Notes: generated by a model not told the origin, from the sequence alone. 64,000 nt of DNA from Burkholderiales bacterium (GCA_030683105.1 JAUXMZ010000056.1:1-64000), one strand, 5' to 3'; positions 9,465 to 19,263 are shown, counted from the stretch's first letter. Made by a program: numbers and translations.

Positions 9465-9646
9465 CCGCGTGTTCGAGAGGGGAGTACGGGGTCTAGCAAA
9501 GTAGCACGGATCACGTCGGCATACACTTCACGACGGTGGGGAGGATCGTGAGAGGGGCTGGAGGAATGCCATGATGCTAGACCTGAACACCCCATACACA
9601 GCGCTGTTACTTAGAGCGCATTTCAAAAAGACCAAGATCGATGTTA

Positions 9647-9868
9647 CCGCCGATAGATTCTTTTTAATACCCGCTCGACGGGTACGCCGATCAAACCAAC
9701 TCCGATGACTTTTGTTCCAGAGAACGTCAATAATAATTAATAATAACAATATGTTGTATGACGCCACTGCACCCTGTCGTATTTGGAGTTTTTAATGTGT
9801 ATCGGCGTACCCGTCGAGCGGGTATTAAAATGAATCTATCGGCGTTCATCGGCGGTTAATTTCTTTTA
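9647..9868. repeat. MITE-like inverted repeat with about 45-bp arms
   Basis: Left ACCGCCGATAGATTCTTTTTAATACCCGCTCGACGGGTACGCCGAT (9647-9693); right arm about 9801-9845 is its near-perfect inverse. Confidence 0.85.
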
Positions 9869-9912
9869 TTTTGTTATGAGCTTTTAGAACGTCCACCGCA
9901 GGAGCCGTCCCT

Positions 9913-10773
9913 ATGACTATCCGTGATTTCCCGGACTCGAAATATCTGATCGATGCGCGCGAACTGGGCGAGCGACTGGATGCGGTCACACTGATCGACC
10001 TGCGTCCGGCGGAGGATTTCGCGATTGGCCATATCGAGGGCAGCAGGCATCTCGACATCTACGGCGTCAGCCTGAACGACTCTGCTGAAGGCCCGCTGAA
10101 CGCCTTTCTGTCCATTTTCAGGAACCTGTTCGGCTCCCGCGGTGTCACTCGAGACAAGCCGGTGGTCATATACGACCACGAGACCGGCGAGCGCGCGGCG
10201 CGGGCAGTCTGGCTTCTAGCCGTTTTAGGCCACCCGGACGTCAGAATTCTTGAGGGTGGCACCCGGGCGTGGGTTGAGTCCGACCGTCGACTCACACGTC
10301 TGACGGAAGCACCCCCGCCCGTCGATCCGGCAAAAGCGCCGCCGACGTCTCCGCCTTTCAAAGCAACGTTGAATCCCGATCTGCTGGCGACCCGGTTCGA
10401 CGTCCATCGCGCCATCGATGATGCACAGACGGTCATCGTCGATGTCAGGCGGGAGTCCGAGTATCGTGGCACGGAAAAGCGGGCCCGGCGCGCTGGAACC
10501 ATACCCGGCGCCGTGCACATTTTCTGGCGCGAGCACCTTGACGATAAAGGCGCGTTTCGGCCGGCGGAAGAAATCCGCGATCTTTACGCTTCACGAGGGG
10601 TGACGCCGGGCAAGACCATCATTCCCGTCTGCCAGGGCGGCTACCGCTCGGCCAACACCTTCCTCGCCCTCAAGTCCCTGGGCTATCCGCGCGTCCGCAA
10701 CTATGTCTCGTCCTGGGGAGAATGGGGGAATAGAGATGATTCGAAGATCGTCGTTCCCGAGCCGGGTAAATAA
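9913..10773 (+). CDS. Two-domain rhodanese (thiosulfate sulfurtransferase-like)
   Basis: VTLIDLRPAEDFAIGHIEGSRHLD, DVRRESEYRG, active-site loop IPVCQGGYRSANTF. Confidence 0.9.
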   Translation: MTIRDFPDSKYLIDARELGERLDAVTLIDLRPAEDFAIGHIEGSRHLDIYGVSLNDSAEGPLNAFLSIFRNLFGSRGVTRDKPVVIYDHETGERAARAVWLLAVLGHPDVRILEGGTRAWVESDRRLTRLTEAPPPVDPAKAPPTSPPFKATLNPDLLATRFDVHRAIDDAQTVIVDVRRESEYRGTEKRARRAGTIPGAVHIFWREHLDDKGAFRPAEEIRDLYASRGVTPGKTIIPVCQGGYRSANTFLALKSLGYPRVRNYVSSWGEWGNRDDSKIVVPEPGK

Positions 10774-10818
10774 TAGGCGCCTAATTATCTGTTGCCGATT
10801 GCCTGAGCAGCACTTCGT

Positions 10819-10872
10819 GTAGTTCTTCCGGGGTCAGACTCCTTGTTGTAGTTCTTCCGGAGTCAGACTCCT
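10819..10872. repeat. Tandem direct repeat GTAGTTCTTCCGG(G/A)GTCAGACTCCT x2
   Basis: Copies 10819-10843 and 10848-10872, one mismatch. Confidence 0.85.
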
Positions 10873-10912
10873 AAGACCCCAGCGACATCACAAGGCGAAC
10901 CATAAAAAACAA

Positions 10913-10930
10913 ACCCCGCCGCAGCGGGGT
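10913..10930. terminator. Stem-loop terminator-like hairpin ACCCCGCCGCAGCGGGGT
   Basis: GC-rich hairpin with an A-rich flank on the left, between convergent genes. Confidence 0.55.
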
Positions 10931-10972
10931 CTGGTCGATTCAGGCCGGCACTCAAAGCGCCGCTCAGGCTGT

Positions 10973-11461
10973 TCAGAATAAAACACCGAGGGTTACCATA
11001 GCCCCGGCCGTGCCGAACAGAACCACTTCACCGCTGATACGCTTCCCCGACAATCCGATCATGGGAACGATCGCCGGTGCAATCCCGCTGCCATTCAGAG
11101 GGATCTTGTCGCGATACTTGTCCTTATAGCCATGTATCAGCCCCCCGGTGAGCTTGACGTGCACCAGCGGTGCAGACTCTAGCGGTCGCCATATCCTGCC
11201 GTAATACACATACTGCGAAGGCTGGCTGAAAGAACTGTCGAAGAAAGCAGCACCAAAGACCGACCTGTCGGGCCGCTGGTACTCGAGGTTGATCAGATTC
11301 TGGTTGTTGTTGTGCTCGGGATTGGAGCTGAAATGAGTAGTATAAATACTCGTTTGCAGCAGCCACCGGGCACCCTCCTGGGCATGCGCCTTTCCCGGCA
11401 TCGCAAAAGAGCCGAGCAGGACGGCGAAACAACTGATCGAACAAAATATAAATTTGTGCAT
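10973..11461 (-). CDS. Putative outer-membrane beta-barrel protein (PagL/PagP-like size class)
   Basis: Signal peptide, alternating aromatic beta-strand pattern, terminal F (TLGVLF). Confidence 0.45.
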   Translation of the reverse strand: MHKFIFCSISCFAVLLGSFAMPGKAHAQEGARWLLQTSIYTTHFSSNPEHNNNQNLINLEYQRPDRSVFGAAFFDSSFSQPSQYVYYGRIWRPLESAPLVHVKLTGGLIHGYKDKYRDKIPLNGSGIAPAIVPMIGLSGKRISGEVVLFGTAGAMVTLGVLF

Positions 11462-11546
11462 GGGATTTTAATCAAAAAAAATGCTGACTTTCAGTATTCT
11501 AACTGATTGCACTTTCCATGTTTCGTGACATCCTTCTTTCCAGCTA

Positions 11547-11580
11547 TCGTCGTCCCGGCGAAGCCTGCGCCGGAATGACG
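11547..11580. repeat. REP-like palindrome CGTCGTCCCGGCGAAGCCTGCGCCGGAATGACG
   Basis: Inverted CCGGCG/CGCCGG and CGTC/GACG in intergenic DNA. Confidence 0.5.
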
Positions 11581-11640
11581 GACGGGCAGACCCTGTGCGG
11601 ACTGGAAAAATAATACATAAGTATTTGATATTGTTACTAT

Positions 11641-13560
11641 TTAAATCTCGCCGATGACCTCGAGTTCCGCGTGCACTTCCAGCCAGCGCTGCTCCGCATC
11701 TTCGATCTGGCGCGTAACTTCCTGTTGCCGCAGCGTGGTGCGTTTCAACAGCGCAGCATCGGGACTCGTGTAAAACGCCGGGTCGGCGAGCTGCTGGTCT
11801 ATCCTGAATTTCTCTTTCTGCCACTCGGCGATTTTGCGTTCCAGCTGCTCCGCTTCCTTGGCCAGCGGCCGGCGTCGCCCGGTCTTTCCCTGCCGCGTCC
11901 CGGCGCTGTCGCGCTCTTCGCGGCGCGACACTTTCCTGGCCACGCGGTCGTCGTCAGCCACAACCGTATTCTGAGTTCTGCGGCGCGCTTCCAGCCACTC
12001 GAGATAGTCGTCGAGATCACCGTCGAATTCCGTGGCGCGCCCATCGACCACCAGCAGGAAAGCATCGCATACCGTGCGCAGCAGCGAGCGGTCGTGCGAC
12101 ACCAGCACCATGCTGCCCTCGTACTCGGCGAGCGCCTTGGTCAGCGCGTGGCGCATATCGAGGTCGAGATGATTCGTCGGCTCGTCGAGCAGCATTAAAT
12201 TGGGGCGGCGGCGCACCAGCAGCGCCAGCGCCAGGCGTGATTTCTCGCCGCCGGAAAACGGCGCGGTCGGCGTGTCGGCCATTTTGCCGCGGAAATCGAA
12301 GCCGCCGAGGTAATCGCGCAGCAGTTGCTCCTTGGTGCGCGGCTCCTGGTGGATCATGTGCCACAGCGGCGATTCGTCCGGCCGCAGTTGTTCGAGCTGG
12401 TGCTGGGCGAAGTAGCCGATGGCCAGTCCCTTGCCCTCGTGACGCTGGCCGGTGAGCGGGGCCAGTTCGCCCGAGAGCAGCTTGATCAGCGTCGATTTGC
12501 CCGCGCCGTTGGGGCCGAGCAATCCGAGACGCGCGCCGGGGCGCAGCGTCAGCTTCACGTGCTCCAGCACCGTCTTGCCGGCGTAACCCGCCGCTACCTC
12601 GTCCAGCGTGAGCAGCGGATCGGGCGCCCGTGCCGGCGCCGGGAACTCGAAATCGAACGGCGCATCGACGTGGGCCGCGGCGATGTGCTCCATGCGGTCA
12701 AGCGCCTTCAACCGGCTCTGCGCCTGGCGCGCCTTGGTGGCCTGGGCACGGAAGCGCCGGATATAGCTTTCCAGATGCGCAATGGTGCGCTGCTGTTTCT
12801 CGTACATCGACTGCTGCCCCGCGAGTTGCGCGGCGCGGGCCTCTTCAAACGCGGTGTAGTTGCCGGTGTAAAGCGTCAGGCGCTGGGTATAGATATGGGC
12901 GATGTGCGTGACACAGGCATCGAGGAAATCGCGATCGTGCGACACCAGCAACAGCGTGCCGCGATAGGTGGTAAGCCATTTCTCCAGCCACACCACGGCA
13001 TCGAGATCGAGGTGGTTGGTCGGTTCGTCGAGCAGCAGCAGGTCCGAGCGGCTGATCAGCGCCTGCGCCAGGTTCAGGCGCATGCGCCAGCCGCCGGAAA
13101 AAGACGACACCGGGTTCTCGAACTCGGCATCGGCAAACCCCAGCCCCGAGAGCAGCGCCGCGGCACGCGCCCGCGCGCTATAGCCTTCGATTTCGTGCAG
13201 TCTCGCGTGCAGTTCGCCGACGCGGTGGCCGTCGTGATCGGCCTCGGACGAGGTTTCCGCGGCGGCGAGCTCGCGCTCTATCGCGCGCAGTTCGGTGTCG
13301 CCGTCGAGCACGTAGTCGATCGCCGGCATCTCGAGCGCGGGCGTCTCCTGCGCCACCGTGGCGATGCGCCAGACCGCGGGGATTTCGCAGTCGCCGCCGT
13401 CCGCGTGCAGTTCGCCGCGCAGCAGTGCAAACAGGCTGGACTTGCCGCTGCCATTGGCGCCCACCAGACCGACGCGCCAGCCCGGGTGGATCTGCATCGA
13501 CGCATCTTCGATCAGGCGCCGGGCCCCGCGGGCAAGAATAAGATTTTTGAATTGAATCAT
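11641..13560 (-). CDS. ABC-F family ATPase (YheS/Uup-like)
   Basis: Two ABC cassettes (GANGSGKSS, SGGWRMRLNLAQ; GPNGAGKSTLIKLL, SGGEKSRLALALL) and no TM segments. Start trimmed to MIQFKNL. Confidence 0.9.
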   Translation of the reverse strand: MIQFKNLILARGARRLIEDASMQIHPGWRVGLVGANGSGKSSLFALLRGELHADGGDCEIPAVWRIATVAQETPALEMPAIDYVLDGDTELRAIERELAAAETSSEADHDGHRVGELHARLHEIEGYSARARAAALLSGLGFADAEFENPVSSFSGGWRMRLNLAQALISRSDLLLLDEPTNHLDLDAVVWLEKWLTTYRGTLLLVSHDRDFLDACVTHIAHIYTQRLTLYTGNYTAFEEARAAQLAGQQSMYEKQQRTIAHLESYIRRFRAQATKARQAQSRLKALDRMEHIAAAHVDAPFDFEFPAPARAPDPLLTLDEVAAGYAGKTVLEHVKLTLRPGARLGLLGPNGAGKSTLIKLLSGELAPLTGQRHEGKGLAIGYFAQHQLEQLRPDESPLWHMIHQEPRTKEQLLRDYLGGFDFRGKMADTPTAPFSGGEKSRLALALLVRRRPNLMLLDEPTNHLDLDMRHALTKALAEYEGSMVLVSHDRSLLRTVCDAFLLVVDGRATEFDGDLDDYLEWLEARRRTQNTVVADDDRVARKVSRREERDSAGTRQGKTGRRRPLAKEAEQLERKIAEWQKEKFRIDQQLADPAFYTSPDAALLKRTTLRQQEVTRQIEDAEQRWLEVHAELEVIGEI

Positions 13561-13703
13561 GGGGATAAGGTGCGGCGGTAGTCGGCGTGCCGTAACAACA
13601 GGGGCCGAATTATCCCACAAACCCGCCTGCACCACGACCACAAGGGCAGTTTCGGAAAAACCTCCCTGATCATCTCTCGGTCAGGAGAAGCGGGGATTTC
13701 CCC

Positions 13704-13732
13704 TCACGCCTCACTCCTCACGCCTCACCAGT
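13704..13732. repeat. CCTCACGCCTCACT tandem repeat
   Basis: CCCTCACGCCTCACTCCTCACGCCTCACC. Confidence 0.6.
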
Positions 13733-13733
13733 T

Positions 13734-14708
13734 TCAGTTCAGCTTCGCGCCGCTCCGCTTCACGACGTCCGCCCACTTTGCCATGTCGGCGAGCAGGAAC
13801 TTGCGGAAGTCCTCCGGCGAACTGCCCACCGGGGTTCCGCCCGCCGCCACCATGCGCTTGTTCGTTTCCGGTTCGCGCATGATCTTGACGATCACATCAT
13901 GCAGCTTCTTCAGCAGCGGTGCCGGCAGCTTGGGCGGCGCCATCACGCCATACCAGCCCACCACCGAGAATCCCGGCAGGCTCTCCGCCATGGCGGGAAA
14001 TTCGTCCAGTCCGGGCACGCGCCTGGGTGTCGTGACCGCGATCCCACGCAGCTTGCCGGCACGCGCCAGCGGCACCGTGCCCAGCAGCCCGGCAAAGTTG
14101 TAATGGTACTGTCCGCCCATCAGATCGGTCAGCGCCGGGCCCGTTCCCTTGTACGGGATGTGCTGCGCCTTGACCCCGGCCATCAGATTGTAGAGTTCAC
14201 CCGCGAGGTGCCCGCCGCTGCCGATGCCCGCCGAGCCGAAGTTGAGCGCGCCCTTGTAGTTCCTGGTCCACTCGACGAACTCCCTGGGGGTCTTCGGCGG
14301 AGAAGAAGGATTGACGACCAGCAATAATCCCGCTTCGGTGAGCTGGGTGATGGCTGTGAAATCGTTGACCGGATGGTACGGCAGCTTTTTATTCAATGCT
14401 GCATTCACCGTATGCTGATGATAAGGCAGAAAGATCGTGTAACCGTCGGGTGCCGAGTTCTTGGTCACTTCGCCGGCAAGTACGCCCGAAGAACTGGGCC
14501 GGTTGTCCACCACCACCTGCTGGCCGAGCACCTCGCTCATCCGCGCGCCGAAGATCCGGCCCAACCCGTCGGTCGTGCCGCCCGGTGCGGCCGGGATAAT
14601 GAAGCGTATCGGCCGGCTGGGATAATTATCGGCGGCGTACGCGGCAACCGGAGCCAACGCCACGGCAGACAAAAATATTGCTTTAATAACAATGCCATAG
14701 GAAATCAT
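13734..14708 (-). CDS. Bug/TTT family tripartite tricarboxylate substrate-binding protein
   Basis: NYPSRPIRFIIPAAPGGTTDGLGRIFGARMSEVLGQQVVVDNRP. Confidence 0.92.
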   Translation of the reverse strand: MISYGIVIKAIFLSAVALAPVAAYAADNYPSRPIRFIIPAAPGGTTDGLGRIFGARMSEVLGQQVVVDNRPSSSGVLAGEVTKNSAPDGYTIFLPYHQHTVNAALNKKLPYHPVNDFTAITQLTEAGLLLVVNPSSPPKTPREFVEWTRNYKGALNFGSAGIGSGGHLAGELYNLMAGVKAQHIPYKGTGPALTDLMGGQYHYNFAGLLGTVPLARAGKLRGIAVTTPRRVPGLDEFPAMAESLPGFSVVGWYGVMAPPKLPAPLLKKLHDVIVKIMREPETNKRMVAAGGTPVGSSPEDFRKFLLADMAKWADVVKRSGAKLN

Positions 14709-14965
14709 GTCAATCAGCCTCGTCTCGATTTGTTATATATTGCAAAAGCATACAGAAGCACCCCCTGTTTTGCACGCTTTGGTGCGATTCAACCCTATTT
14801 CGTTATTTCCGGAATTTCTACTGTCAGCTGTGAGCGCTGCAACCGGCCGGCCTTTGATCAATTCAGACTAATGCAGTAAGCTTTTCATCAAGCTCCAATA
14901 AACAGCAAGAGGCTGGCGACACGGCAATTGCGCAAGCTATCGACTTACATCAAAGGGAGACCGTC

Positions 14966-15931
14966 ATGCACCGATCTGCGTATTGTTTTCTTGTGCTATT
15001 GGCAGCAGCGCTGCCGCTTGCGGCACAGAGCCAGCCCTATCCAAACAAACCGATACGCGTGATCATCCCCTACCCGGCGGGCAACACCGCGGATATCAGC
15101 GCGCGCCTGATCGGGCAAAAACTCACCGAGCGCTTCGGCCAGCAGATGATCGTGGACAACCGCCCGGGTGCGAGCGGCCAGCTCGGACTCGATATTGCCG
15201 CCCGCGCCACGCCTGACGGCTACACCATTGCCGTCGGCCAGGGCGGCAACATGGTCGTCGCCCCGCACACTTACAAGAAAATTCCCTACGATCCGGTGAA
15301 GGACTTCGCACCGGTCGCGCTGATTGCCACCAATTTTCTCGTGCTCGCCACCCATCCCGACTCGCCTTTCAAGAACGCCGGCGACATGGTGCGTTATGCC
15401 AAGGCCAATCCCGGCAAGCTCACGGTCGCGACCAACGGCGAAGGCGGATTCCCGCACCTGATATTCGAGGATCTGCGCATGATGGCGGACTTCAAGTACC
15501 TGCATGTGCCCTACAAGGGTTCCGCGCAGATCGCGACGGAACTGATGGGCGGGCAGGTGCAGATCGCGGTCGACGGCATCACCGGCATGGCGCCCTACAT
15601 CCGCGGCGGCAGGATGCGGCTGCTCGGCGTGACCAGTCCGAAGCGCGTGTCGCTGTTCCCGGATTCGCCCGCGGTCGCGGAATCGGTGCCGGGCTATTCC
15701 TCGGGCGGCTGGTTCGGCTTTGTCGCCCCCGCCAATACACCGAAGAAAATCATTGCCATTCTCAACAAGGCCATCAACGAAGCAATGGCGATGCCGGACG
15801 TGCATGAGAAGCTCACTGTGGCAGGCCTGATCCCGGCCAACGAATCGCCCGAATCTTTCGGGGAACTGATCAAAAGCGATCTCGTCAAGTACGGCAAACT
15901 CGTCAAGGGAATCGGCTTCGAGCCGCGGTAA
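14966..15931 (+). CDS. Bug/TTT family tripartite tricarboxylate substrate-binding protein
   Basis: QPYPNKPIRVIIPYPAGNTADISARLIGQKLTERFGQQMIVDNRPGASG. Confidence 0.92.
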   Translation: MHRSAYCFLVLLAAALPLAAQSQPYPNKPIRVIIPYPAGNTADISARLIGQKLTERFGQQMIVDNRPGASGQLGLDIAARATPDGYTIAVGQGGNMVVAPHTYKKIPYDPVKDFAPVALIATNFLVLATHPDSPFKNAGDMVRYAKANPGKLTVATNGEGGFPHLIFEDLRMMADFKYLHVPYKGSAQIATELMGGQVQIAVDGITGMAPYIRGGRMRLLGVTSPKRVSLFPDSPAVAESVPGYSSGGWFGFVAPANTPKKIIAILNKAINEAMAMPDVHEKLTVAGLIPANESPESFGELIKSDLVKYGKLVKGIGFEPR

Positions 15932-16027
15932 CCGCGGATCGCCTCTCCACAGCTTCAGCCACGGGGATCAGCCTCTCCGCGGGTTATGCCTGTTTAACCG
16001 GCGGCTTCACGCGGCGCCGCGCTCTTG

Positions 16028-17332
16028 TCAGGCAAGCTTGCCGCCGAGCCGCTCGGCCAGCCAGTCAGCCACCAGGTTGACACCAACCTGGCGGTTGTCT
16101 TCCTGGCAATGATCGCTGCCGCCATCGTGCGCGGTGAGGATTTTCAGCGTCTTGTCCTTTGATCCCACGATTTCGTAGAGGCGCTGCGCGAATTCCAGAG
16201 GCACAATGTTGTCGTTTTCACCGTGAATGCAGTAGAACGGACACTTGATTTTCTCGGCAACACCCGCCAGCCGGTAGCCCTCGAGCTTTTTCATGCACGC
16301 ATCCATGTCCGGCATGCCGAGCACCCACGGCAGCTGGAACGGCGGCGCGGAAAGTTTGGTGCCGCCCGACTCCATGATTTTGCGCCGCCTCATCCACGCT
16401 TCGTGATAATCGAAATGGCCGCCCCACGCCACGCACGCCGCAAAGCGCGGCTCCATCGCCGCTGCGCGCGGCGCGTAATAACCGCCCATGCTAAAACCCA
16501 TTACCGCCACGCGCGCCGCATCAACCTCGGGCCGCGCTGCAATATAGTCGTAGGCGGCACGGCCCGGCACCTCGTAATCATGGCGGCTGGGGATGCCCTG
16601 CAGACGCAAGGCTTCGCCCTGCCCCGGCCCGTCGATCGCCAGCACGTGGATGCCGCGACGCGCGATTTCGACGCCGCCGAACAACACGCTCATCTCCTTG
16701 GCATTGTCGAGGCCGTCAAACATCACCACCGCCGGTGCAGGCCCTGCGACATCCGCTTTGAGCAACCACGCCGGCAGTGTCGTGCCCACGGACGGCGGAG
16801 CAGGGTTCCCGCTTGCGGGATGCGACCCGGAAGTGGGCAGTGAAGCGCCGGAATCTCGAACCGTGAGCTTATGCGCGCCTTTGCGGTCCCATCCCCCGGA
16901 ATCGGGGGCCCCTGCTCCACGCTCCGGCGCGCTCTCGTACGGCACCTCGACCCGCTCGATATTGGGATAACGCCGCGCTATGCCTTTACGGAAACAGCGC
17001 AGACAGCTGCGATACGTCTCCCACTTGCGCTCCGACGGTGCGATGAAACGCTCTCCGCAAAAATAATAGATGGCGGCCCGCAGATAGTAGCTGCCTGCGC
17101 TCAATTGATGGCCCTGCTGTTCCTCGGCTTCTGCGAAGCCTTCAACGCGCTGCGCCATGGCCGTCCATTCCTGCCACCACTTCTCGTTGTCGCCGGCATG
17201 CGGTTTGAGTTTTTGTCCGATCTGATCGATTTCACCCAGCGCCGCCGCGCCCCAGGTCTGCATCTCGATGCCGAACATCATGCCCTGTGACCACATGTGA
17301 TTGCCGGGGAAATACTCGAACCAATGACTCAT
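16028..17332 (-). CDS. Alpha/beta hydrolase (FrsA/2,6-dihydropseudooxynicotine hydrolase-like) with in-frame insertion
   Basis: VVMFDGLDNAKEMS, GPGQGEALRLQG, VAVMGFSMGGYYAPRAAA; insertion between VEVPYE and TTLPAWLLK. Confidence 0.8.
   Translation of the reverse strand: MSHWFEYFPGNHMWSQGMMFGIEMQTWGAAALGEIDQIGQKLKPHAGDNEKWWQEWTAMAQRVEGFAEAEEQQGHQLSAGSYYLRAAIYYFCGERFIAPSERKWETYRSCLRCFRKGIARRYPNIERVEVPYESAPERGAGAPDSGGWDRKGAHKLTVRDSGASLPTSGSHPASGNPAPPSVGTTLPAWLLKADVAGPAPAVVMFDGLDNAKEMSVLFGGVEIARRGIHVLAIDGPGQGEALRLQGIPSRHDYEVPGRAAYDYIAARPEVDAARVAVMGFSMGGYYAPRAAAMEPRFAACVAWGGHFDYHEAWMRRRKIMESGGTKLSAPPFQLPWVLGMPDMDACMKKLEGYRLAGVAEKIKCPFYCIHGENDNIVPLEFAQRLYEIVGSKDKTLKILTAHDGGSDHCQEDNRQVGVNLVADWLAERLGGKLA
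16797..16918. repeat. Palindromic element inside a coding sequence
   Basis: GGAGCAGGG at 16797-16805 and inverse CCCTGCTCC at 16910-16918; internal hairpins TCCCGCTTGCGGGA and CCCCCGGAATCGGGGG. Confidence 0.7.
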
Positions 17333-17663
17333 TTTCTTACCCGTTGTTGAATGGATGAATGACATTAAAGCAATATGCAGAGGAGATCATAGCCGAATTC
17401 CGGCCCGCGTCCCCGGGCAGGCTGCAGCACGCCGCATGCGGCTTGTCCGGGCCGCGCGGACACGGTGTGGGTCATCGGGATTTATTCAGGAACGGATCAA
17501 AGGGCGGTTGGTCGCCCGCACTGCGTCGGCCACTGGATAGCGCGGCCCTGTCGTCACGTCGAGGGGCCGTTGCTTTGATCGCGCACCCCCCTCCGCGTTC
17601 AACGCCATCATCAGCGCTTACGCGTGTCTGACCGCAGTGCGGCCACACCGGGCTGTTACCGGC

Positions 17664-17855
17664 TTATTCCCAGCCCAGGACAGCCAACAGGATCAATACG
17701 AATGCCAGACCCTGTAACGCAACCCGCCATACCATCCACTGCGCGCTGTTGCGATGCGCGATCTCACTATCGTTTGCCATTGAGACAATTCCGGTAGCGA
17801 GCGCGGCGACAGTGGCTAAAGTGGCCAACAGAACCAAAGCAGTAAGGAAAGTCAT
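17664..17855 (-). CDS. HIG1-like small two-TM membrane protein
   Basis: MTFLTALVLLATLATVAALATGIVSMANDSEIAHRNSAQWMVWRVALQGLAFVLILLAVLGWE. Confidence 0.65.
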   Translation of the reverse strand: MTFLTALVLLATLATVAALATGIVSMANDSEIAHRNSAQWMVWRVALQGLAFVLILLAVLGWE

Positions 17856-17978
17856 GACACCTCCTCTTCTACTTGAGAGGGCGGGGAGCCGGTCTGCTTG
17901 GGCGCCTGATCTCCCCTGGAGAATAGCTTTATTCGCCCTCCACGTTATAAAGCTACGCCCTGCAGAGCACACGCCGCA

Positions 17979-17992
17979 TTGATCTAACGCAA
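17979..17992. promoter_or_regulatory. FNR/CRP-family-like box TTGATCTAACGCAA
   Basis: Left half-site matches TTGAT; identical 15-mer TTGATCTAACGCAAG recurs at 48912-48926. Confidence 0.4.
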
Positions 17993-18175
17993 GTTTTCCG
18001 CAACGGACACCCGCCATGAACACGCCATCCCGGGAGACGCTGGGGCAGACCGGCCGAAACGGCCGGAAGCTATGCGAATGATTCTGAATTGCGCAAGCGC
18101 CGGCAAGCGGACGGCTAACCAGGCGTTGCCATTTAATTTCCCCTTGAAAAACAATACAGGAGAATGACCATCCGA

Positions 18176-18622
18176 TCAGCGCACCACCAGAACCGGTATT
18201 TTGGAGTGGGTCAGCACCTTGGCGGTGACGCTGCCGAGCAGCAGACTTTCCAGCCCCCTGCGGCCATGCGAGGCCATTACCACCAGGTCGCACTTGCCTT
18301 TCGCGGCGTTATCGATGATCTCCTGATACGGATGATCGCCCACCACCACCATGCCTTTGCATTCCACACCTTCCTTTTTTGCCGCAGCGCCGACCTGATC
18401 CAGTACTTTCTGAGCGCCTGTCCTCGCCACCTCTTCGTGTTCCTTTTCGATGGTCTTGAGTGCTTTTGAACCCAGCCCCATTTCGACATTGATGTGAAAA
18501 TGCGAAATGACATGGAGTACGGTGATCTTCGCCCCGGTCGATTTGGCAAGCGCAATGCCTTCCTTGACAGCCTTCATCGATAGTTTGGAGCCGTCTATGG
18601 GCAACATGATGTGTTTGAACAT
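18176..18622 (-). CDS. Universal stress protein (UspA family)
   Basis: MFKHIMLPIDGSKLSMKAVKEGIALAKSTGAKITVLHVI ... CDLVVMASHGRRGLESLLLGSVTAKVLTHSKIPVLVVR. Confidence 0.95.
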   Translation of the reverse strand: MFKHIMLPIDGSKLSMKAVKEGIALAKSTGAKITVLHVISHFHINVEMGLGSKALKTIEKEHEEVARTGAQKVLDQVGAAAKKEGVECKGMVVVGDHPYQEIIDNAAKGKCDLVVMASHGRRGLESLLLGSVTAKVLTHSKIPVLVVR

Positions 18623-18749
18623 GGCGATTCTCTTTTGTGGTGGATTGGTGGATTGATCAACGAATCCTGCTGCAGCGGCGCAGGCCTGCGCCAATTTTAC
18701 TCCAATATGCGGAAGATAATTGGTATCTGCCGATGAACTTCTATGCTGT

Positions 18750-19037
18750 TTACATATTTCCGCTGTCGGCGAACAGCGCTTCTTTTTCCTGCCGGTTCAA
18801 CTGCTTGAGCTGATACTCCCGGCTGGCCGCAGCAGAACGCGTTGCCACCGATTCACTATACACCAGCGTTACCGGCCGCCGGCTGCGCGTGTAATTGGCG
18901 GCCAGTGCATTGTTCGTATTGTGCTCTACGACGCGACGCGCGACATCTCGCGCAATTCCGGTGTAGAGACTGCCATCGGCGCAGCGCACCATGTAGACGT
19001 TCCAGGCCGGCATGGCTTCAGCCGGCATCCCGCACAC
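18750..19037 (-). CDS. GIY-YIG nuclease family protein
   Basis: WNVYMVRCADGSLYTGIARDVARRVVEHN ... RPVTLVYSESVATRSAAASREYQLKQL. Confidence 0.92.
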   Translation of the reverse strand: MCGMPAEAMPAWNVYMVRCADGSLYTGIARDVARRVVEHNTNNALAANYTRSRRPVTLVYSESVATRSAAASREYQLKQLNRQEKEALFADSGNM

Positions 19038-19245
19038 CCGCCATGCGGATCAGCTTCAGCACCAGCAGGACGACCGGCGTCGCGTGCCACAGCAGATCGA
19101 ATATATCGATCGGCCGCGTCAGCGTGCCGGCGAACAGCATCTTCAGCTTCTCCCACAGATGCGGCTCCGGCATGAACGGCGCAAGGCCCAGCAACACGGC
19201 AAACAGCACAAACACCACCAGCGGAATTTTATCGAGCCAGCTCAT
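19018..19245 (-). CDS. Small conserved membrane protein
   Basis: 75 aa, two hydrophobic segments, overlaps the GIY-YIG gene by 20 bp. Confidence 0.6.
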   Translation of the reverse strand: MSWLDKIPLVVFVLFAVLLGLAPFMPEPHLWEKLKMLFAGTLTRPIDIFDLLWHATPVVLLVLKLIRMAGVRDAG

Positions 19246-19263
19246 TTCAATTCGGGTCTCGCC

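Noticed and set aside
12325-13581. 418-aa plus-strand ORF
   Set aside because: Antisense shadow of the ABC-F ATPase gene with no domain signal.
18164-18469. Plus-strand ORF antisense to the universal stress gene
   Set aside because: No coding signal; UspA motifs are on the minus strand.
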